From Aureispira sp964404215 (lineage in GTDB: Bacteria; Bacteroidota; Bacteroidia; Chitinophagales; Saprospiraceae), in the NCBI GenBank assembly GCA_964404215.1, contig CAYOJF010000030.1:1-50420 (forward strand): a DNA stretch of 50,420 nucleotides, read 5' to 3'. Made by a program: the position numbers and the translations under genes. Numbering within the stretch: the first letter of the stretch is position 1; each line of letters begins with the position of its first letter. Under the pieces are notes generated by a model, which saw nothing but the letters and a program-made list of their open reading frames with translations, was not told where the DNA came from and did not search any database. This document shows positions 45,572-50,420 of this stretch, piece after piece.

Positions 45572-47641
45572 ATGAATATTAAAACACTAGTTTTTACAGT
45601 TACATTGATTATTCTGTTTGGGAATAGCAGTACTGCCCAGTCTGATATCATCAAAAAAATATACTTTGATGTAGGAAAAAGTACCCTTTCAAATACTACT
45701 AATGAAAATGTGGAAATAGATTTAAGTCAATGCGAGGGGTATGATATCTTATTGGAAGGACACACAGACAATACAGGTTCTGGTGCCAACAATCAAAAAC
45801 TATCAGAAGAACGGGTAGCGACAGTGAAAAAAATGTTATTGGAACGAGGAGTGAGGGCAGAAAGGATACAGACAAAAGCATTTGGTGCGAAAAAACCTAT
45901 TGTACCCAATATAAATCCTGAAAATAAAGCTCAGAATCGTAATGTAACGATTCGTCTAGTAGAGTCAGTTGTGATGCGAACAGAACGACTGAAAAAAGAA
46001 ACAGCAATCATAGACAATAAATTATTATCCTTAATAGATGAAACCAGCAACTATTATTCGATTAAGCAAAGTGACAAAGAGCAAACGATTATTGCTCAGA
46101 AAGGTACAATGATTACTATCCCTGCCAATGCGTTTAGGATAAAAGAAGGTAAAGAGCTACAAATAAAAGTCACTGAGGTATATGACAAATCTGATATGCT
46201 GTTGTATAATCTAGCAACTGTTTCTAATGGCAAACCTTTGGTCACTGGAGGAATGATAAAGGTAGAAGCATTTTCTAGAGATCAACCTGTTTCCCTTCAA
46301 GAAGGAAAATCATTACAGATTGCCGTCCCAACAGAAACACCTAATAAAGAAATGCAATTATTTGCATCAGAGATTACTTCTGATGGAAATATGAATTGGG
46401 TCACCCCTAAACCATTGGCAATACAAAACAAGAACTTTTCCACTAAAAGGTTAGATTGGAGATTGGAAGCTCCAGTTGAATACGCAAATATACCTTATCG
46501 AGGAACTTATCCAGAGTTCGACGGAAATTTGAGACCTGTGGACAGTGCCAAAATATTCAAGATTAAAATAGAGGTAGAAACTTTAGAGAACCTTGATCCC
46601 AATAGTTATAAGAACTACCGAGTTCGAAAAAATATTTTTGGAAGGAAGAAGCGAATACGCATTTATCCTGCGGAAGAAACTGCTCATGCAGCAGCTATCG
46701 AAAAAGAGGTGAACAAAAAAGAGCGTAAAATTAGTCGAGAAGAAAAGCGTATTGCTCGTTATTACAAAAACCATGAAAAATATCGGCAATACCTTACTTC
46801 AGTAGAAGAGTACAATCGTTATTGGTTCAATAAAGATAGTATTATCCGTTTGAATCTGGAGAAGGCAATAACAGTAAGAGATTTGTATTACATGAGACAG
46901 TATTCAGATCAATTGTCAGATAAAGAAGCGATAGCTGCTTGGGCAAGGGTATATGGGATGTCAGAAGAAGAATACGAGATATGGCAGTGGACCAAGTTTG
47001 ATCTAGAAAAAGATGAAAAACTTTATCAAAAAGCAATGGCTGAAAAAGATACTTTAGCCTTCAATCTTTTTCAAACAAAATTATATACCGAAAAATTTGC
47101 AAAAGCATTGTATCAAACAGAATCTTTGGAAGAAGCTTATATCGCCCATCTCAAATATAAGAATCGAGAAAAGTATAGGCTTCAAGCTGCTGAACAAGGA
47201 ATAACTGTAGAAGAACTTATTGGTAGAGAATTGGCAGAGCAAGAATTGCGTAATCGAATGGCGTATACTTTTCAGATGTCACAGCTAGGGGAATTTGTGA
47301 ACTGTGATTATTTCTTACGTACTCCTAACGAGAATTTATTAGCTCATACAGAACTGGACGTACCACTTGAAGCTGGAGTGACTCGCACAATGATGGTATT
47401 TAAAAACCATAAGATCATAATGGGAGCAGCACAAAGATATAATAAGACTCGTAATGTATGTATATGGGCCAATATCCCTGTGAATGAACCTGTTAAAATT
47501 ATTTCAGTTTATTTGAATAAAAAACAAGAATTGCAAGTGTCCATTCGTTCTAAAAAGGCAACTCGTAATATGGGAACAGTAGGAGATTATAAACCAATGA
47601 GCGATCAAGAATTTTTAGTAGCTTTGCAACAAATGAACTAG
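45572..47641 (+). CDS. N-terminal OmpA-domain and ZU5-like protein, copy B
   Basis: A 689-residue paralogue of the protein at 42982 with the same order: signal peptide (ends STAQ), OmpA domain with LEGHTDNTG and AQNRNV, ZU5-like domain (MITIPANAF...LVTGGMIKVEAF), charged helical middle, and the conserved C-terminal domain (TRTMMVFKNHKIIMGA...PVKIISVYLNKKQELQVSI). Shared landmarks with copy A include NLATVSNGKPL, EMQLFASEIT, ALYQTESLEEAYIAHLKYK and the GDYKPMSDQEF ending. Function unknown; envelope scaffold is inferred. It lies 81 bases after the truncated copy and is closed by the terminator at 47696. Confidence 0.85.
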   Translation: MNIKTLVFTVTLIILFGNSSTAQSDIIKKIYFDVGKSTLSNTTNENVEIDLSQCEGYDILLEGHTDNTGSGANNQKLSEERVATVKKMLLERGVRAERIQTKAFGAKKPIVPNINPENKAQNRNVTIRLVESVVMRTERLKKETAIIDNKLLSLIDETSNYYSIKQSDKEQTIIAQKGTMITIPANAFRIKEGKELQIKVTEVYDKSDMLLYNLATVSNGKPLVTGGMIKVEAFSRDQPVSLQEGKSLQIAVPTETPNKEMQLFASEITSDGNMNWVTPKPLAIQNKNFSTKRLDWRLEAPVEYANIPYRGTYPEFDGNLRPVDSAKIFKIKIEVETLENLDPNSYKNYRVRKNIFGRKKRIRIYPAEETAHAAAIEKEVNKKERKISREEKRIARYYKNHEKYRQYLTSVEEYNRYWFNKDSIIRLNLEKAITVRDLYYMRQYSDQLSDKEAIAAWARVYGMSEEEYEIWQWTKFDLEKDEKLYQKAMAEKDTLAFNLFQTKLYTEKFAKALYQTESLEEAYIAHLKYKNREKYRLQAAEQGITVEELIGRELAEQELRNRMAYTFQMSQLGEFVNCDYFLRTPNENLLAHTELDVPLEAGVTRTMMVFKNHKIIMGAAQRYNKTRNVCIWANIPVNEPVKIISVYLNKKQELQVSIRSKKATRNMGTVGDYKPMSDQEFLVALQQMN

Positions 47642-47695
47642 AAACTAGGTTGTGATAGTCGTTAGTAGGCTTCATATCAAATAACAAATTCATAG

Positions 47696-47731
47696 AGCGT
47701 AACTTAGACAATTGTTTAGGTTACGCTTTTT
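47696..47731 (+). terminator. Terminator of the OmpA/ZU5 gene cluster
   Basis: AGCGTAAC (47696-47703) pairs with GTTACGCT (47720-47727), with an inner self-complementary stretch around ACAATTGT, followed by a T run to 47731. Confidence 0.8.
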
Positions 47732-47796
47732 CGTCTATTTGCACTATTTTTGAGAGAAGTAGAAAAGAAAACGAATTAAGAAATTTAAATGAAAAT

Positions 47797-49890
47797 ATGA
47801 ATCTTAGACCATTACTATTAACGACCTTATATTTAATTTTTGTACCAACACTATTGTTCGCCCAAAAAAAAGAATTAGCAGCAGCCAATGCTGCTTATAA
47901 AATAGGCGATTATTATACTGCCGCACACAATTATAGAGCAGCATTGACGAGTTCACAATTAAAATTAGATGGTGCCAAATTAGCAGAGGCACAACATAAG
48001 TATGCTGAAGCTAGTCGCAAAACCTTCAATTACGATCGGGCAGAAGAATACTATGGAAAGGTAAGTGTTAGCAAATACGCAGACAAATATCCTGCGGTAG
48101 ATTATTATTATGCTATAGCACTCAAACGGAATGGCAAATATAAAGCAGCAATAACTATTTTTAAGAAATTTCAAGCTATTCAGACGAAAGATAAAGAGGT
48201 ACTTCGTTTACAAGGAGAAGCCAGTCACGAACAGAAGGGATGTTTAGTCGCTCAGCAACTGATCGCTAATCCAGACAAAAAAATAAAAATCACTCACTTA
48301 GGAGATAATGTCAATACCAAATATTCTGATTTTTCTCCTCATTTGGTAGGAGAAGAGCTGTATTACTCCTCGCTTCGTTTCGAACGGAAGTTGACTAGAG
48401 GAAAAGTGATTGGTGGAGGGCCTGATGTGGCCCAGAATCTAGTAGGTAAAATAATGGTTTCTGAAAGGAGAGGAGAGGCACGTTTTGATCAATTGGCAAA
48501 TAAGAATGTTAATATTAAATACGAAAACTCAGGAAACTCTAATGTCAATACAGATGAAAGTGTACTTTATTTTTGTAAATGTGCTCCTAATAAAGACAAT
48601 AAAATGATTTGTCAGATCTATGCCAGTACCAAAGAGGAGAATGGAGAATGGGGAATAGCAGTCAAGCTACCAGAGACAATTAATACACCAACCTATACCA
48701 CGACACACCCTGCTATTGGTTGGGATAGTCTTGCTCAACGAGAAATATTATATTTCGTCTCAGATCGCCCAGGAGGCAAAGGTAAAAAGGATATTTGGGC
48801 AGCAGATATCGTTTCGGAAGGACAATATAGCGAACCGTACAATTTGGGGGAAGTTATCAATACAAAAGGAGATGAAATATCACCATTTTTTCATCAAACG
48901 GCACAGACACTCTATTATAGCTCCAATTATACACCAGGTATGGGTGGATTCGATATCTTTCGTACCCAAAAAACAGCAACAGGTTTTGACCCGCCTCAAA
49001 ATATAGGCATTCCGCTTAATAGTGCTGCCAATGATTTGTATTTCATTATTAATAAAGGAGATACTACTGGCTTCTTCTCTAGCAACCGTCCAGGGTCTAC
49101 TATCCTAACAGGAGAAGCCTGTTGTAATGATATCTATGGGCTTAGTCTTCCTATACTACCTACGGAAGAGTCCGAGCTTCAAGAAGAAATAGTTGCCATA
49201 GCAGAAAATCCAGAAATAGAAGAAGAACGTAAAGAACAAGTTGTCATAAAGGATGAACCTGTGGTCGAACCTGAGCTTCCTGATGAAACACCAGTTATAA
49301 CACAACAGGAACAAAAAACACTAGAACAACTTAATCGCTTATTGCCATTATCACTTTATTTTCACAACAACGAACCAAGAGACAATCAAACAGCCTACTC
49401 TAGTACCTATTATAAGTATGAGAAAATGAAAGGAACCTATCAGAAGGAGCATGTTCCCCAATACAATAAATCGATACAAGATCAAATTTCTGATAAAATA
49501 GAAGACTTTTTTGTAACCGACCTGACAGCTAATTACAATAAGATGAATGAATTTTTTGATGAACTCATTATTGCAGCTGAAAATGGATTTGAATTAGAAA
49601 TAGGAATACAGGGCTTTACTTCACCACGTGCTTCAGTTGCTTACAATAAGCTTTTAGCGGGCAAAAGAATTGCATCAGTCAAAATAGATATGCTTAACTA
49701 TAAAGGAGGCGTATTGAAAAAATACCTAGAAGAAGGCAAACTAATAATTAAAGAACTTCCATTAGGAGAGGGTAAGGCAGCCATTGGAGTGAGTGATGAT
49801 ATTGATGATCCTCGAAATTCTATTTATTCTGTAGAAGCAGCTAGTCAACGTAAAGTTAACTTTACTGTAGTAGAGATGCAGCAGGATTAA
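47797..49890 (+). CDS. PorE-like TPR, PD40 and OmpA-type envelope protein
   Basis: A 697-residue exported protein. The signal peptide ends LFA before QKK. TPR-like helices follow (about 25-150; AAYKIGDYYTAAHNYRAAL), then a WD40-like PD40 propeller (about 170-440; DFSPHLVGEELYYSS, EILYFVSDRPGG, DIFRTQ, FFSSNRPGS). After an acidic linker rich in E, P and V comes an OmpA-like C-terminal domain (about 580-690) lacking the canonical GHTDN motif (ELEIGIQGFTSPRA instead). Order and length match PorE-type proteins that link the T9SS to peptidoglycan. The diverged OmpA part may bind peptidoglycan weakly or not at all. The T9SS role is by family analogy; no core por/gld gene is in the window. Confidence 0.85.
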   Translation: MNLRPLLLTTLYLIFVPTLLFAQKKELAAANAAYKIGDYYTAAHNYRAALTSSQLKLDGAKLAEAQHKYAEASRKTFNYDRAEEYYGKVSVSKYADKYPAVDYYYAIALKRNGKYKAAITIFKKFQAIQTKDKEVLRLQGEASHEQKGCLVAQQLIANPDKKIKITHLGDNVNTKYSDFSPHLVGEELYYSSLRFERKLTRGKVIGGGPDVAQNLVGKIMVSERRGEARFDQLANKNVNIKYENSGNSNVNTDESVLYFCKCAPNKDNKMICQIYASTKEENGEWGIAVKLPETINTPTYTTTHPAIGWDSLAQREILYFVSDRPGGKGKKDIWAADIVSEGQYSEPYNLGEVINTKGDEISPFFHQTAQTLYYSSNYTPGMGGFDIFRTQKTATGFDPPQNIGIPLNSAANDLYFIINKGDTTGFFSSNRPGSTILTGEACCNDIYGLSLPILPTEESELQEEIVAIAENPEIEEERKEQVVIKDEPVVEPELPDETPVITQQEQKTLEQLNRLLPLSLYFHNNEPRDNQTAYSSTYYKYEKMKGTYQKEHVPQYNKSIQDQISDKIEDFFVTDLTANYNKMNEFFDELIIAAENGFELEIGIQGFTSPRASVAYNKLLAGKRIASVKIDMLNYKGGVLKKYLEEGKLIIKELPLGEGKAAIGVSDDIDDPRNSIYSVEAASQRKVNFTVVEMQQD

Positions 49891-50019
49891 GTAATGGCAC
49901 AAAAATAACCGTAGTATGAAAAAATAGCTAATTTGGATTAGTTGGAGGGATGAACGAGTGAATCCCTAAGGATAAATGTATAGAATACATTTAACAAAAT
50001 AAACCACTAGTGGGTAACG

Positions 50020-50087
50020 TAGCTTTAGCGGGTCTTGATTCAATGATCCTCACGGACGTGACGGGGGAGCTAAAGTGAGGCTTTTTA
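50020..50087 (+). ncRNA. Candidate structured RNA or attenuator-like element
   Basis: CTTTAGC (50023-50029) can pair with GCTAAAG (50069-50075), enclosing CACG-GA-CGTG (50051-50060). CCTCAC (50048-50053) can instead pair with GTGAGG (50075-50080), which is followed by CTTTTT. The two long-range stems cross, giving either a pseudoknot or a switch with a terminator-like alternative. No known RNA family recognised. Confidence 0.35.
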
Positions 50088-50375
50088 ACGAACAAAGGGT
50101 CAAAATTAGATTCTTTGCAGTACGGAAACATTTGTAAGATTACTTAAGATAGATAGAGGGGCGTGCGGGCGTTACGTACATAGGCTCGCTATTCGCTCGG
50201 CTACTCTACGCAAGCTAGGAGTATCTCGTACTGCGTACGACCTATTCCCATCACTCACGCGACCAATAGTTGGGATTTTTATGCATTTAGAAAAAAAAAG
50301 CAGTGGTCAACTAGTTGATAATCAATGAATTATTGCTTAGTAGGGTATGGGTGGTAGAATTCTAATGAAAATAAA

Positions 50376-50406
50376 TTTGGAGAAACGAAAAAGAGCCGTA
50401 TCTTTG
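50376..50406 (+). promoter_or_regulatory. Consensus promoter reading out of the right edge
   Basis: TTTG (50376-50379), exactly 19 bases, TATCTTTG (50399-50406). Identical in both boxes and spacing to the tRNA-Met promoter at 37090-37120. The gene it drives starts beyond base 50420; a stable RNA is a reasonable guess. Confidence 0.75.
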
Positions 50407-50420
50407 CAGTCGCCTTTACA

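Larger units (their letters stand above)
49891..50420. other. Gene-free right end with two structured blocks
   Basis: No coding frame I can support. There is a small hairpin AAATGTAT-AGA-ATACATTT (49974-49992), a palindrome CCACTAGTGG (50004-50013), a structured block at 50020-50087, a GC-enriched hairpin-rich block at about 50158-50270 (including TCGTAC-TGC-GTACGA), and a consensus promoter at 50376-50406 reading out of the window. Confidence 0.6.

Overview
The window comes from a low-GC member of the Bacteroidota, most likely a marine Saprospiria-type organism (Saprospira/Aureispira-like). Five independent lines support this. There is a type IX secretion (T9SS) sorting domain of type A (gene at 8756-11050) and one of type B (gene at 26339-35782). 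There is a PorP/SprF-family partner protein. Promoters follow the Bacteroidota layout TTTG-N19-TAnnTTTG. Starts are chosen without Shine-Dalgarno motifs. OmpA/PD40 envelope proteins are abundant. Genus-level placement is inference. No prophage, insertion sequence, CRISPR array or canonical defence island is visible; this is core and envelope chromosome with lineage-specific surface genes.

Left part (1-8.7 kb): a minus-strand operon of an enlarged LolC/E-type permease, a cupin and a truncated secreted TPR protein; then metK with its own promoter and terminator, a small NUMOD4/HNH-like DNA-binding protein, a membrane-anchored DUF885 metallopeptidase, a solitary ccmB and a small membrane protein. 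8.7-13.2 kb (minus strand): a secreted CotH-kinase/lamin-tail protein, a TrmH/SpoU RNA methylase and a CFA-like methyltransferase that resembles fungal sphingolipid C9-methyltransferases.

13.4-17.3 kb (plus strand): a LytS-type histidine kinase, an unknown membrane protein, a LytTR response regulator and a large helical protein, closely packed and probably one operon. 17.3-25.3 kb: rbfA with a lolE-type permease, a secreted small protein, initiator tRNA-fMet, an orphan Ser/Thr kinase, a divergent DUF547/HD-hydrolase pair, and a sanA-like gene preceded by a striking (AC)19 microsatellite.

25.4-37.2 kb: tpiA, then a 3147-residue T9SS-secreted surface protein with about 23 SprB-type repeats and a P-domain nested inside an Ig-like domain, its PorP/SprF partner, and elongator tRNA-Met. 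37.3-42.7 kb: two related small membrane proteins, an M42 aminopeptidase, a TetR regulator, a small gene with a broken-looking signal peptide, and htpG.

43-49.9 kb: a tandem family of N-terminal-OmpA plus ZU5-like proteins (full, truncated, full), then a PorE-like TPR/PD40/OmpA-type protein. The last 530 bases hold no gene I can support. They contain two structured, GC-enriched blocks and end in a perfect promoter whose gene lies outside the window.
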